Notes: generated by a model from the sequence alone, not told the origin. A stretch of 64,000 bases of DNA from Neurospora tetrasperma FGSC 2508 (GCF_000213175.1 NW_009799100.1:854409-918408), one strand, 5' to 3'. Positions 1 to 11,474 are shown, numbered from the stretch's first letter. Translations and numbers: made by a program.

Positions 1-46
1 CCCCCCACTACACGTAGGGTCCGGAAGTGAGGGGAACATCGATACG

Positions 47-47
<1 letters not shown>

Positions 48-91
<44 letters not shown>
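48..91. repeat. (AC)n dinucleotide microsatellite
   Basis: An uninterrupted run of alternating A and C, about 22 units long, in intergenic DNA. On the opposite strand it creates an artificial Cys-Val open frame, which is not a gene. Confidence 0.97.
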
Positions 92-93
<2 letters not shown>

Positions 94-1135
94 GGCAGCA
101 GTCTGACACATTTCGTGAGCGCATTTCGCGGGTTTTGGTGTGAACATCTTTTCCAATCAAAGCTTGCGGGTTCCAGCAATGAATGGCACACGGAGGAGGG
201 GCGTGATCAACAAACAGGTGATCTTTTTGAGGTAGGTGTGCCCCTATCAGCTTCACGATCTTGGTGATAAGCTAGGTGCAGGGGGGCGGTTGGTTGCATT
301 GTCGAGTCTACTCTTGACTACCTTCCCGATCACGCTGGCCGGCTACAAGCACAGCAGGGACAGTGAGCGACTTGTCGAAACTAACCTTGAAGCTTCGGCC
401 CCTGGTTTGGCGGGGAGAACGACGAAGGGCAGGAGGGGAAAGGGGTTCGCGCGGCAAGCACGGTATCTGGCTTCTGGGCACTAAAGGAGGACAGTTGCCG
501 TGCGTGACTTTTAACATCCCATATTCGGAGCATGCATGGTACCACAACCGAAGTCCGGAGACAAGCGTGTCATTGTGTGACATGATAAGTTACCATCGCC
601 CCTTGATCCCGGCACCATGGGAAAATGGGGATTGTTGAGCATGATCCATGGTTCTCAAGTTAACAACAAGCGGGATGGAATCCGTGGAATGGATGGCGGT
701 CGATTATTTCGGTTTTTGTCGTTGCTGGCTGCCTCTAATGCCCGGCTACCGAGAGTTGGAAGGGTGATGATCTTACTGCCAGACACCCAGTGGCGTTGGA
801 TGGGAGTCAGTTATGACATAGAGGGCTGGGATCAAAGAGTGGGAGACAGTACTGGTCCCAAGTCCGACAACCTGCACAGGTAGCTGCACATAAGCATGAT
901 ACCCATGGAAAGAGAACGCAAAAGAGCATGGGGGGCACTTCGACCTAATCTGTTGCTACTCGAGATGCTCCCTGAAGCTTTTTCGCTGTAGCGCTACTCA
1001 TCGATATGAGACCACATAGTCTGGCTAGCGGCTTGGTCTTCAATATCCGAGCCCACGCTCAAATGAACACACGTGCTGGACATTCCAAACTTTGATCCAA
1101 GGAAGAGGTCTTGTCCAAGAAAACAAAAGCCACAC
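92..1135. other. Intergenic, no gene recognised
   Basis: This is about 1 kb of balanced-composition DNA. The short open frames on both strands show no recognisable domain, no consistent codon preference and no splice-linked partner. It lies downstream of the minus-strand beta-glucosidase and probably carries its terminator and the flank of a gene outside the window. Confidence 0.5.
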
Positions 1136-1165
1136 AAAGAAAGAAAGAAAGAAAGAAAGAAAGAA
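1136..1165. repeat. (AAAG)n tetranucleotide microsatellite
   Basis: About seven AAAG/GAAA units run in tandem and decay into AAGG-type units. The tract lies just beyond the 3' end of the beta-glucosidase gene. Confidence 0.9.
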
Positions 1166-1235
1166 GGAAGGAAAAAGAAAGAGGCAGCTAATTCTCAGGC
1201 AGGTCAGCTAACAGCCCTTACCCCCCACAGCTGAC

Positions 1236-3582
1236 TCAATAAACATCAAACTTCCCATTCAACCTCAAATCCCTCGAACTAGCACCCACCACCACCCCAA
1301 AGCTGCCACTAGGCACCACCCAATTCTGCCTGCCCGTATCCCAATAACTCAAATCCCTCCTCCGCAAAATGAACGTAGCTGTATTGCTCTCTCCGGGCGC
1401 CAGTTTCAGCTTCGCAAACCCCCTGAGCTGTTTCGGGGGGCTCGATGGCGCGGAAGAGGGTAAACTGATGTACAGCTGGGGTACCACGGCGCCCTGCACA
1501 CCACCCGTGTTTTCGACGACGGCGGTGACGGTCGCCACGGTTTCCCAGAGGTCGGAGCGGCCGCCGGGGATGGTGTCACCCGAGGCGGGACCGGAGGAGG
1601 CGGTGGAGGTGATGGAGAGGGAGGAGTAGGTGAAGTTCGTGTAGGCTGCATGTTTTGAGGTACAGAAGAGGTGAGTGAACTGTTGCCTACCTACTATGGA
1701 AGGGGGAAGGGAAAAACTTACAAAGACCGAAACCGAACTCATACCGGGGAGCGATACCGTTCTTGTCAAAGTGGCGGTAATCGATGAACAGACCCTCAGT
1801 GAACAGATCCGTCCCTCCCCTTTGCACGGCAGTGCCGTAGTCGCTTTCGCTCTTGGCGATAGTATACGGCAGCTTACCCGAGGGAGAGACCAAGCCGTAT
1901 AGGACATCGACGAGGGCGTTGCCGTTCTCTTGGCTGGGGAGACCGGCCCACACGACCGCCTTGACGCCCGGCTGCGCGAGGATAGTCTCCAGGATGATGG
2001 GGCCGGTACTGTGGACGACGACAATGGTGTTCTTGTTGGCTTGAGCCACGGCTTGGACTAGCTGGTTGCCGTTGTGCCAGGGATCGAGGTTGGGACGGTC
2101 GCCGGTCACGCCCTCGACCGTGATGTAGCCTTCGCCGGAATCGGCTGTGATGAAGACTAGTGCGGCGTCGGCCCCGGAGGCAGCGTTGGCTACGCCGCTG
2201 GTGCTGTCAGAGCTGAGTAGGTTGATGGTTGTTCCGTCGGACTGAGCCCGCGTCTTGAGAGCATCATAGGGTGCTACGAAGTAGGGGTAATCGGCCGTGC
2301 CGGAGCCCCAACCCATGCCGAGCGCACCGGTGTTGCATCCTCGGTCGGTGCAGGCGTTCCTTCCCGCAGGGTTGACAACGGACGATGACCCAATGACTGC
2401 CAGCTTGCTAGGCTTCTTGAGCGGGAGGATGTCATCGTCGTTCTTGAGCAGAACAATGCCGTCTCTTGCCACTGCGCGAACGTTCTCCTTGTGGTTTCCT
2501 TGAACATTGGTCTTGAGGTTAGTCGCAGGGTAGCCTGAGTTCTGCTCGAGTAAATACCACGATGCGAGAATGCGCTTGGCCATGTCGTCCAGTCTTGCTT
2601 TGGAGACCTGACCATTGTTGACGGCGGTGTTGAGCTGTGGTCCCCACAGGATCGTCTTGCCATCAAAGTCGCTGCCGGGCATCGTCATATCCATACCACT
2701 GTTTGCAGCGCCGTTCGTGGTGTGCTGGGCGTTCCAGTCACTCATGACATATCCTTTGAAACCTAGCTCTTTCTTGAGAAGGCCATTCTGGATTTTGTCA
2801 TTCTCACATGCCCATGTACCATTGACCTAGACGCCTGTCAGCCACTCAGATCCTTCAGGTTACATACAAGAAGGCAAGGATGAGCATACCTTGTTGTAGC
2901 TGCACATCACACTTGCAACGTTTGAGTGTACAGCATCGGCAAAAGGGAAGAGGTATAGTTCATGCATGGTGCGGTCGTCGACGACACTGCTGATAGTCTC
3001 GCGGTTCGTCTCCTGCTCGTTGAGAATGAAGTGCTTGGCGCAAGCTTGTACACCATTGCTCTGGATCCCTTCAATTGTTTCGCTCATGGCAATACCTGTG
3101 AGGTAGGGATCCGGACCAAAGCCCTCCCAGTTACGTCCACCATTGGGGATCTTGCCAAGCGCTCCGGCCACGGGTCCAAGAAGGACATGTACGCCAACCC
3201 CTCTGGCTTCCGCACCGAGGTAGACGCCGCGCTGTCGAATCAATTCGACGTCCCATGTTGAAGCCGCCTGGATACCAGGCGTGAACGCGGTGACACTTCC
3301 TCCAAACCGAATGCCGAGAGGGCCGTCTTGTAAACAGAGCTGGGGATAAGCGATTGATGCAATAGCTGGGGTGTTGCCAACACATGGGCCCTTATTCCAA
3401 CCGACTCCGGTGACGATGTTGACCTTGTCTTGTTGTGAAAGCTTGGAGAGAGCAGTGCTTGCCTGAGAATAGGCTGCGTCCCACGCCGCAAAACCTGAGC
3501 CAGCTTGACGAGCTTGTTTCTCGCTAGTCTCGGCCCAGGCGAGGGAAGTCGCGGCCAACACCGCAAATATTCGAAGGTGCAT
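1236..3582 (-). CDS. Secreted GH3 beta-glucosidase (three exons)
   Basis: Hydrolyses beta-D-glucosides such as cellobiose to glucose outside the cell. I model exons 3582-2890, 2826-1722 and 1645-1236, joined by GT-AG introns of 63 and 76 bp; the joins are in frame and give 735 aa. Residues 1-17 are a signal peptide (MHLRIFAVLAATSLAWA). The N-terminal barrel has GPVAGALGKIPNGGRNWEGFGPDPYLTG-type and KHFILNEQE motifs; the nucleophile is expected at Asp261 in GYVMSDW. The second domain has ADSGEGYITVEG, where Glu463 is the expected acid/base by analogy with Trichoderma Cel3A-type enzymes. A C-terminal fibronectin-III-like domain follows YEFGFGLSYTNF. Length and three-domain order match the roughly 740 aa Cel3A type. 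The first splice restores CSYNKVNGTWACEN and the second restores GFGLSYTNFTYS, which supports both introns. No disabling change is seen. Confidence 0.95.
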
Positions 3583-3707
3583 GTCGGGCGCTTCCTTGAG
3601 TGTTGTGACGGTCCCGGTTCTTCTTGGTGGTCCTTCAGCCAGGGTTGAATTCCTCTCATAAGGTCAACCTCTCCCTCCCTTCCCACCAGACCAAGAAACG
3701 TCCTTCT

Positions 3708-3713
3708 CTTATA
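3708..3713 (-). promoter_or_regulatory. TATA-like box of the beta-glucosidase
   Basis: TATAAG on the minus strand, about 130 bp upstream of the ATG at 3582. A pyrimidine/purine-skewed leader lies between. Position and sequence fit a fungal core promoter; this is inference from sequence only. Confidence 0.45.
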
Positions 3714-4660
3714 CTGAAGTCCAAGAAATGCCCAGTCGGAACCACGGCGAGCTTCCTGAACGGATAGCTACCGCCACTTTACCTAATTCCATCTTCAGTA
3801 TCATCTTCCGGGCATGTAAGACCTGGATTTAGACTGGAAAACATCGGGCGCTGAGGCCCCGAAGGATCATCGTGATGCAGTGGGGTCATGCTTCATGTGC
3901 GAAATAAATGGCGGGGTGCAGCTCCGGCAGTGGACGAGATGTTGTGGCGTTCGGGAGGACACGAGGCGAGCGAATACTATGTTCTTCAACTGGCCAAGGA
4001 AACATCCCGAGCGGTTGTGACCACCGACAACAGCCGGGCCGCATTCCCATATATTAATTAGGCTACATGTAGCCTCTTCTCGCGCTGTGCAACACCCCGC
4101 CCCCTCTGAGAACGGCCGAGCTCCCATCGTGTTTTCGGGACTAGAAACGATACCAAGAGAAGCTCATGCCGAAGCCACAGTCGTCAGTGCTGAAGTTGGA
4201 ATGCGGGGGATGGTGCCTTTGAAGCTCGCGTGATGTTCTGAGGACCGGGATGTTTTTTTTTGGTTGTGGTGTCGGATTGAATGCGGGACCGGGTTAGAGC
4301 CGCAAGGCAAATGCAACTTTGTGACGAGATGGGAAATGGTTCGCGGAAACGATCAACCAGAGATCTTGGTGCACTGCATATAAATCTTCCCACCAATCAT
4401 CCATATACTGTGCTTCCGTGAAAGAAAACACCGAGGTTCATGTAGCTGAGAGACAGGCCCTGAAAAATCAGTTGTCCACTTGACATCGGAGGTCACAAGT
4501 CAAACTGAGTGATCACATAACTTAGACCGGCCAAGCTAAAGCAAGCCAATAGATCCTGAGGGTCTGTTGTTCAAAATGATATTATTAGGTATACTATATC
4601 AATCATTCCGGCGCAGAACAGTCATGGCGGTCGTCACTAGTCGACATAAAGCATGTGCTA
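3714..4660. other. Intergenic: beta-glucosidase promoter and protease 3' flank
   Basis: No gene recognised. The short open frames here have no domain features. The stretch serves as upstream DNA of the minus-strand beta-glucosidase and downstream DNA of the protease. Confidence 0.5.
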
Positions 4661-6026
4661 CTACACATGTTGGGCCATGCCGAGCGTGTTGTTACCGCCG
4701 TTGAAAACGACAAATTGAGACTTGAAGAAGATGTCTCCCCAGATTTCCAACGCAGATGTCGTGGGCTGAACACCGCCAAAGCAAGCTAAAAGAGCATCGA
4801 TGTTAGCATCTAGTGTTTGACTTGTTATGAAAAGGAGATGGTGTAAACTTACTAGTGGCATCGATTTGGGAGAATCTGATGTCATCGCCCTTGATGCGGG
4901 CCATATACCGCCCACCCACGTCCACAAGGAGGTCGGGAAGGTTGGTGCTACAGGGGAATGTAATTCCTCCCGCGTTTGGATCGTTCTTAGCTCCTTGGAC
5001 CTGGCTATAATAGGCGTTGGCCACTGATTGGGAAACGAGCATCAGCGTGGTGCCCGTATCGGCAATAGCCTGTGTCGGTTTCACTTTCACAGCCTGGCCG
5101 CTCCCAACGGAGAAGGCAGATGTCGTGAACTGCCAGAAGCCCATAGCTGTGTTGACGGGAATCCATGCCAACTGTCCCGTGAACTTTGTGTTATCAATGC
5201 GGCCAAATTCATAAGCACCGACGGCATTATGGCGGAGATCGGCAGTGAAGACGGGCTCGGCGAGAGAGGGGAGAACGTTGTCGAAGAAGGTCTTTTGCTG
5301 CTGAGGCTGGACAGTGTTGAGCTTGGAGAAGGCAAGGCCGAGCAAGCCATTGTTCTGGGTATCTTGGATGAATGTCTGGGTAACTTTGGTGGCAAGCTCG
5401 ACAGCCTGGTTCTGGACAGAAACACCGCCAATCTCCACCACGTCGGTACCGACATTACCGGCAGCAGCAGAGCCATCTCCATAGCTGATTTCAAAGGTAT
5501 GTCCCGGTAGCAATTTGAAGGTCTTGGATGCAGCAGGGTTGTAGACTTGATGGCCAGCTGTTAACTGGGGGCTAAGTTGCGTGTTGAAGACCCACAGATC
5601 GGATGAGCCCGAGTCGAAGTCGAGGTTGATGGTTTGACCGCCAATGGTGACTGGAGCAAGATATTCGACGTCGTCCTGTTCAGGGGTGGCCGTGACAGCA
5701 CCAGTAGCCGTTCCTGTCGCCGCTGCTGTACTGCTGCCACCAGTAGCGTCTAGCCGCAGGCTTTCGCTCTCGGAGGTGTCTGCCTGGGTTATTGATGTGA
5801 TTGTCGGTGTGGTGCCATTGTTCTGGTTGTTCATGGCATCAAGTAGGGGTTGTGGAACTGGCATTCGGTATTTCCGATACGCCTTCAACAGCTCCCTGGG
5901 GCCATTGCGTCCCTTGAAGTTCGGATTCCTGACCCGTTCGACTTTGAATGAGCGTTTGGTGAGTGGCACAGCCACCACCAGGGAAAGCAAGACGCTAAAA
6001 ATGAAGAGCTTGAATAAGACAGGCAT
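4661..6026 (-). CDS. Secreted pepsin-type aspartic protease (A1 family, two exons)
   Basis: An acid endopeptidase made as a zymogen. Exons 6026-4853 and 4785-4661 flank a 67 bp GT-AG intron and encode 432 aa. The start is the ATG at 6026 with a CACAATG context; the open frame continues upstream only to a GTG, so longer starts are rejected. Residues 1-20 are a signal peptide, followed by a propeptide with [19 protein letters not shown] and a Ser/Thr/Ala-rich linker (about 70-115). The first catalytic motif is FDSGSSDLW (Asp138, DSG rather than DTG, a common variant). The flap is SYGDGS (Tyr182). The second catalytic motif is ADTGTTLML (Asp323). Cys359 and Cys393 are positioned for the conserved C-terminal disulfide. 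The small second exon supplies [21 protein letters not shown] and the C terminus, as expected for the family. Confidence 0.95.
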
Positions 6027-6192
6027 TGTGAGGGAGTGATGAGAACTCAAAAGACAGAAGAACAACAAGGCAACAACTACCACGCCAGGTGGTAGAGTTT
6101 AGCAGAAGCGAGTGGGAAGAATAGAAGATACAGATAAAGGTGGCCAAGAAGAAAACAAAGTAAGCTCAGTGCTGCATCAATCTTTTATGTTG

Positions 6193-6199
6193 TTATAAA
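6193..6199 (-). promoter_or_regulatory. TATA-like box of the aspartic protease
   Basis: TTTATAA on the minus strand, about 170 bp upstream of the chosen ATG. It is a plausible core promoter element, and its distance supports the ATG at 6026. Confidence 0.4.
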
Positions 6200-8026
6200 G
6201 ACAGGAAAGAGGCAATATCTATTCAAACCCAGGACCGCTTGGACCTCAGGAGGTGTGATTCTACCAGAATCACTAGACTGGTTTGCCATCTAGACTGTTG
6301 ACGCCGACGAGGAGGCCTCGTCAGGAGACTCGGAAGAGACGAGCATCGAAACTCCAAGGGGCCGACATGCTTCTCTTGGGCCAGCATTGTGGGCATGGGT
6401 AGCTATGGATGGCTGTGACACTTGTGGTGTTGGTGTTGACGACTCATGAACTCGGTAATTTTCGAAACAGTTGAAACAAAGGGCTTGGCATTCTGAAACT
6501 GGGCGTGTAAGTGGTCTGGGAGCACACCAATTCTCGGTCATGTATGATTGGCTGAGCGCGGCCGATGAAACCCTGTGGACTGTGATCAGCCTTGAACGAT
6601 TCGTCAGATGTTGCTGTCCGGTCGTGGAGTTGTGGGCGAAGCTATCCCCGGATCACGGAAGAGGACGACTCCCAGATTCCGGGGACTGGCACTTGCACCT
6701 GGAGCTAACTCTGTCCTGACACACATGGGCCGATGATCCAACAACGCGTACACTATACGCCATCCGTTGTGGCTGATCACAAGGCTGCTGAGACGGAGTG
6801 AGGTATTCAATTGAATTGGTGATTGGGATGAGCGAGTACTGGAGCTGGAAGGGGACATGTCGAATGCAAATGGTTTGAGCGAGCAGCAGGGTCCACAAGA
6901 TCCCGTGATCTGGCTTGGCAGAAGAGGAAGCAAAAAACAGGTCTGGACTCGACTCTGCAGTGCAGTGCAGTGGCAGTCATGGTCCGTTTCACTTTTCGCG
7001 ACTTTGAATTTTGCGCTTTGACCGCAAGCAAAGTCTGCTTCAGTTGTAGCCTTGTACCTCTCTGACAGTGGAGACGAGTACGCCAGCTGGCAGCGTTGGT
7101 CCACTTCTCTTATCTGCGGTCCAACAGGCCCCGCTCTTCCGTCTTCGTCTCCTACATACTGTAGTGCACTGTCACTGCAGCCTTCTTTCCAACTTGAAGT
7201 TCAATCGATCATTCGGCGAAACGGTGACGGGATCTGTCTGGACTGCAGTGCACGGCTTTAACAGTTTCCTCCTCGCAAGCAAGACCTGCACCAACCCCCG
7301 ATTGCCACTCACTCACTCCAGTCACAGTCTAGACCGAGCATCGAGAACATCCATTCATCTACGCACGCGCTTGATGACGGGATTCCCATGATTGCCATGA
7401 AACGGAAGCGCGATTGAAACGAAACCTTTCTTCTTCTTTCTCCCGTTGAAACGCCGAGGTGCGCTCAGTTCCCGCCGTCGCCGTCGCAATTACAATTCTT
7501 CACCTTGTCGGCTTGACCGTCTCGCGCTCTGCCCTGGCAGCTGCGCGTGCTGCGCCGTCGTGTGTTGACGCTTCAAGTTGCTTGACTTTACAGTCCCTGC
7601 CCCGCCGCCTTGACCCACCACTGACTACAGTGCAATCGACCCATCTCTGCCTCCGTTTCTGGGGTATTTTCGCACCCTCCCGACCAACCCTCGGGCGGCT
7701 TGGTTTCCGTCTTCGATTCCCTTTTCCCTCTTTTTGACCATCCGTCAGTCCCGTTGCTAGACGGACAACAAACAACTCAACTGGCGGACGGGGCCACTGT
7801 CCAAGGAGTAGCCTCCGTCGGACACCTACTCGAACGGCGTCAACAAACGGCGTCAACAGCCGACCAGAAAGGGGGCTCCACTCATCCCGACAACGCGGCA
7901 CCTTAACGGTACCGTACTTACTGCGGTCTGTACTTAGCTATACCTTGCAGTGGTCAACGGACCCGTACGGATCCCGGACGGAACCGCGGACGGACCACGG
8001 ACCACGGACCACACGGACGGCCCCCA
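6200..8026. other. Long intergenic/5' leader region between divergent genes
   Basis: This separates the leftward protease from the rightward Myb/SANT gene. Several open frames reach 70-166 codons, but they lack domains, use atypical starts and overlap each other. Between 6,950 and 7,260 the motif GCAGTGCA and its variants recur (CTGCAGTGCAGTGCAG near 6,955; GTAGTGCACTG near 7,160; CTGCAGTGCACGG near 7,242). The last 300 bp is C/T-rich, then rich in GGACC/CGGAC units, and is probably transcribed leader of the downstream gene. Confidence 0.5.
7958..8016 (+). repeat. Short ACGGACC/GGACCAC repeats in the 5' leader
   Basis: Imperfect tandem units of GGACCAC and ACGGACC lie directly upstream of the Myb/SANT start codon. 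They multiply CGG triplets, which are half-sites for Zn2Cys6 factors, but this may simply be a low-complexity leader. Confidence 0.6.
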
Positions 8027-9413
8027 ATGTCCGACGACCCCTTCCCGGCCTCCGCTCCCGGTGCCGGCCCTCCCGCCTTGGCTCCCGGTAAGCACCGCGG
8101 CCCCCGCTTCAGCTGGAACAGTGCCTATGAGACCACCTTCTTCACCTCCCTCTGCGAGTCGGTCCATCTCGGTCTACGCGAGGGCAACACGTTCAAGCCC
8201 GAGGCCTGGGACCGCGCATTGCAGGCCCTCATCACCCACCACAACGCCTATGCCAACAAGGGCCACCTCATCAACAAGAGCGACAATGCTCGGAAAAAGT
8301 TCCGTCTGTGGCGTGGTCTGCGCGAGGATCCCGACTTCCACTACGATGTCATGACCAGGACTGTGAATGCCTCCGAGGAAGCATGGGCCAGACATTTGCA
8401 GGTGCGTCGTCATGTCATGTCACGTCGGCATCGCGTTGCCTCGTCGCATCTTGATTCAGCGACTCCCGCTAACCTCATGTTTGCTGTTGTATCAGATGGA
8501 ACCACTCTCTCGCTCCCTTCGTGGAAGACCTTTCGAACATGAAGAACTTTACGAGATCTTGTTCCCCGATGTCATCGGCTCTGGCGGTGCCCCCAAACGA
8601 CTGACCAAACAACGCCCCCGCAAGACGAACGACAACCTCAACCCTTCCGGCCCCGGCCTCGGTCCCGGCTCCAGCTCCGGCTCTGGTCCCGGTCACGGTC
8701 CCGGTCACGGTCCCGGTCACGGCCCCGGCCACGCCGACCAGGATGCCCCTAATACGACCATCATGAACCTCCTTGCCGATCAATCCTACGCGAACCCTCA
8801 TCCACAGGCTCACATGCCTCCTCCGCCGCCGCCAGTCCATTCGGCTTCCGCCCCTCTTCCCTCTCCCATCCCCGCCCCTGTGTTGGCCCCCATTCCCACT
8901 CCACCAACCTTGCCGTCGTCGCAACCACCATCACATTCCCGGCCCAACCTGAGCGCACATCAGCCCCGAAATAACCCGAGCACGTCCGCCCTCACGCCAC
9001 CCGAGGAGAATCCTGTCCAGAACCGAAGAAGGCCTCACATGCCTGACAGCAGTGGCTCCAGCGGCTCTACTAACGCTGAAAAACGCCGCCGTACTGCCTC
9101 AAACTCTGTTGACCACGCTTCTCAGCCCCCGGGTATTGCCAGCTCTTCCGCAGTCAGCAGTCTATCTACTCCCGATGCGGTGACAGCTTTGGCAGAGGTT
9201 CTTCGTTTTCCCAAGCCCAAGTTGAGTTGGGCAGAGCAAGCCGTCGAGATCTTCTTCCGAGACTTCGCCCAGGAGGATATGGACTTTCAGCTCAAGGTGG
9301 CCGAAAAGGCCCTCACGGACGAGAACAAGGCCATGGTGTTTTGCAAGATGCCCAACCACGTGCGCAAACATTGGATTAAGCGTCTGAGGGAAGCACACAA
9401 CAGGAGTATCTAG
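8027..9413 (+). CDS. Myb/SANT-like DNA-binding domain protein (two exons)
   Basis: Probably a nuclear DNA-binding or chromatin protein. Exons 8027-8401 and 8496-9413 flank a 94 bp GT-AG intron and give 430 aa. Residues about 28-150 resemble the Myb/SANT-like domain (PF12776 type): RFSWNSAYETTFFTSL, then FKPEAWDRAL, NKSDNARKKFRLWRGL, a Val/Asn-Ala-Ser-Glu-Glu-Ala-Trp block, and FEHEELYEILFPD after the splice. A disordered Pro/Ser/Gly-rich middle (about 165-320) includes four GPGH units and basic QNRRRPH and EKRRRT patches that could act as nuclear signals. A C-terminal helical module (about 345-430) contains WAEQAVEIFFRDFAQEDMDF and RKHWIKRLREAH. The splice is supported because it continues the domain in frame. 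The regulatory target is unknown. Confidence 0.85.
8685..8732 (+). repeat. 12 bp coding minisatellite (four units)
   Basis: Four consecutive copies of GGTCCCGGTCAC; the last has T-to-C changes. They encode Gly-Pro-Gly-His in the disordered part of the Myb/SANT protein, and copy number is likely polymorphic. Confidence 0.95.
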
Positions 9414-10551
9414 GTGAACACGGTGGTTGCTTCTCACTCACAGACACAAGCACCCAAGCAGTGGTCTGAGGAATAGGCTGTTCTCTTCTAGCCTGTTTCA
9501 GTCCTTCTTCTATCTATCCTGTTGGTTCTGCATGTTGGCGTTCTTGGGCCTGAGGGATATAAAGGCGTTCCGGCTTTTTGTTTTTTTTTGGTATGGGAAA
9601 ACATGCCTCCTGGATGGATATGGTCCGGTCAAGCAGTTTCTGTTTTGTTTACGTCGGCCAGCGGGTTGGTTTGAGCGAGTGATACCAGAGAACCTTCCTT
9701 TCTGAATGTCCCCATTGATGGCGAGTATTGCCTAGGGGCTTACATTGTGCTTTGCGTTCTTGGTTTTACAGTCATGGCCGAGCTCATGATTCGTTTTCCT
9801 GTATTGCTGTTTCGCTCTGTCAATTCATGTGGTGCAAAATTGATGTCAACTCGGTCCCATTGGACATCTAGCAACCAGTGCTTTCTTACCATATCGTTCA
9901 TTTCTATGACAAACCATTTGATGGTTCGCTACTTGTTTTCTTGTCCCGTCCCGTTGCTCTGTGTTCCGGCAAATAGATCCATCAACTGCCGGCGCCTCAC
10001 AGTTTTCCGCATCTCCTTCCACCCGACTTTTAGGTCAGCATCAAGCCACCGAGGGGTGGACATCCTAACGTGGAAATCGCTACCTCAGAGGGCCTTGAGG
10101 TTGGTCACCCACAGTTCCCGAAGGCGCGGACGTGGTTTTTCCCCACGGTCGGTCTTTGTTCCAGCCCGCTCATCTTTAAAACCTTTCAACCAGCCTGGCG
10201 CATGCCTGGCTTCCTGTATGGTTCTCTTGCCGAGTTGTTTCCCACTGGACAAAGACTCGACAATAGTCCCCTTGTTGGCAAGGCCAACTGTGTGTCGGAG
10301 ACAACAGGAAGAGTCTACTTCCAGAAGACGTCTCGGACCCCTTAATATGCCGTTCCTCCGACCACGAATGTCGAGTTGAATTTCGCAACCATAACGCACT
10401 TCAGTCACAAGAATTCACATGTAATATCCTTTGTCTTACTTTTGTAATCGTTATCAATTACCCACAAGAATCACCAGTCGCATCATCATATCCACAAATA
10501 AACTGACATACCCACGAGCAGATTTGTCGAACCCCCCAGAAGTACTACTCG
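9414..10551. other. 3' flank of the Myb/SANT gene; no gene recognised
   Basis: T-rich presumed 3' UTR followed by intergenic DNA. A long plus-strand frame (9747-10379) opens on a TTG and is rich in Ser, Arg, Cys and Phe with no domain; I do not call it. Confidence 0.45.
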
Positions 10552-10794
10552 ATGCCCCTCAAAAAGATTACCAAACCCACAGTAACCGAAGGACTCATCC
10601 ACGGCTTCGACCAAGCACGACTGGACCGCCTAACTGCCTCCATGCAGCCTCTCCTGACAAGAAATGCCACGGAAGAGGAACTCGAAGCTTTGCTGAAGGA
10701 GGCTGAGGACTGTTTGAAGGCCACTACAGGCGGGAAACCCAATATATATTCCAGGGGTGGTGGGCAAGGAACACCAAGACCACGAAGATGGTAA
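10552..10794 (+). CDS. Small hypothetical protein, 80 aa
   Basis: Not recognised. The frame starts at an ATG (MPLKKITKPTVTEGLIHG) and is predicted to be largely helical and charged between residues 20 and 58, with a Glu/Leu-rich stretch ATEEELEALLKEAEDCLK. A Gly/Pro/Arg tail follows. Codons up to residue 60 strongly favour C or G in third position, like the confirmed genes and unlike the chance frames nearby, which is the main reason to keep it. The tail after about residue 65 loses that bias, so an intron near there or a different end is possible. Confidence 0.45.
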   Translation: MPLKKITKPTVTEGLIHGFDQARLDRLTASMQPLLTRNATEEELEALLKEAEDCLKATTGGKPNIYSRGGGQGTPRPRRW

Positions 10795-11291
10795 AGACTG
10801 TGAACGATACAGGGATCGATGAGGTATAGATGGGGACAGGGGATGTCGGAATCATATGGGTAATGGCAGAAAAGGATTATGGGGATGAGGTGGACAGTAA
10901 GGGACCTGTGCTTCTCGCCAAGACGGAATTGATCACGGTCAAAGGGTGGCTTCAGGTCTGGGGCTTGGGCGTTTGTTAGGTTTTTTTGGGGGGGTTTTGG
11001 TAAATCACCTAGCCATTGTTTTGTACAATGGTTTGGTTGAAAAGTATACCTGGGACTGGGTGGGAGTTCAGTGGATATACCAGAACAACATACCCTTTTC
11101 CTTGCTTCTTTTCCAGACTTCCCTCTTTACTTCTTTCGGCTTCTTCTTTTCCTTCCCTTACCCGTCACTAGTCAGCTGCGTGACAGCCCATCATTAGCTC
11201 AATCCAAACAGGTCCGATAACCTTCATTCTCCTTGCTGTCCACTCTTCAATCCTTTGTTTCCCTCACTCCTCCTCCTCCTCTTCACCGCCT
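10795..11291. other. Intergenic, no gene recognised
   Basis: Purine-rich and then pyrimidine-rich DNA without a supported gene. The right part is the 3' flank of the first cysteine-rich gene. Confidence 0.4.
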
Positions 11292-11474
11292 TCATTCGCG
11301 TGCGCACCTCGAGCACTCTCTGAAGCTGACATGCTCCTGATGAAACCTGTGCCCGCAACCGCCCCATACCCGCTGGCGACTTATGACGTAGTTGCATTTG
11401 ACCTGGTAGGATCTTCTGCGCATCACGACGGCGCAATGCTGGCAATATGTTATGCAAACGTGTCTTGTGCACAT
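11292..11474 (-). CDS. Small seven-cysteine-pattern protein, copy 1 (60 aa)
   Basis: Function unknown. It is one of four minus-strand paralogues. Cysteines lie at 2, 7, 11, 14, 27, 40, 54 and 57. The shared pattern is C2-x8-C11-x2-C14-x12-C27, then Gly-Gly-Cys at 38-40, and a final C54-x2-C57. The paired CxxC motifs suggest metal binding, probably a small zinc-ribbon-like fold, and His42, His45 and His48 could also bind metal. There is no signal peptide, so it is probably intracellular. It is the smallest copy and carries one extra Cys (Cys7). A possible TATA element (TATAGA, 11593-11598) sits about 120 bp upstream. The ATG at 11474 is the only start that includes C2. Confidence 0.7.
   Translation of the reverse strand: MCTRHVCITYCQHCAVVMRRRSYQVKCNYVISRQRVWGGCGHRFHQEHVSFRECSRCARE

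Noticed and set aside
8-256. Minus-strand ORF with Cys-Val repeats
   Set aside because: Created by the (AC)n microsatellite.
6027-6083. N-terminal extension of the aspartic protease
   Set aside because: The upstream start is GTG, while the ATG at 6026 gives a normal signal peptide and good context.
6604-7104. Minus-strand open frame of 166 codons
   Set aside because: No recognisable domain; composition resembles non-coding frames and it overlaps the repeated GCAGTGCA motifs in the intergenic region.
7459-7906. Overlapping frames on both strands upstream of the Myb/SANT gene
   Set aside because: C/T-rich leader sequence; no domain and no codon preference.
9747-10379. Plus-strand open frame of 210 codons
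   Set aside because: Opens on TTG, is rich in Ser/Arg/Cys/Phe with no domain, and lies in the T-rich 3' flank of the Myb/SANT gene; probably chance.
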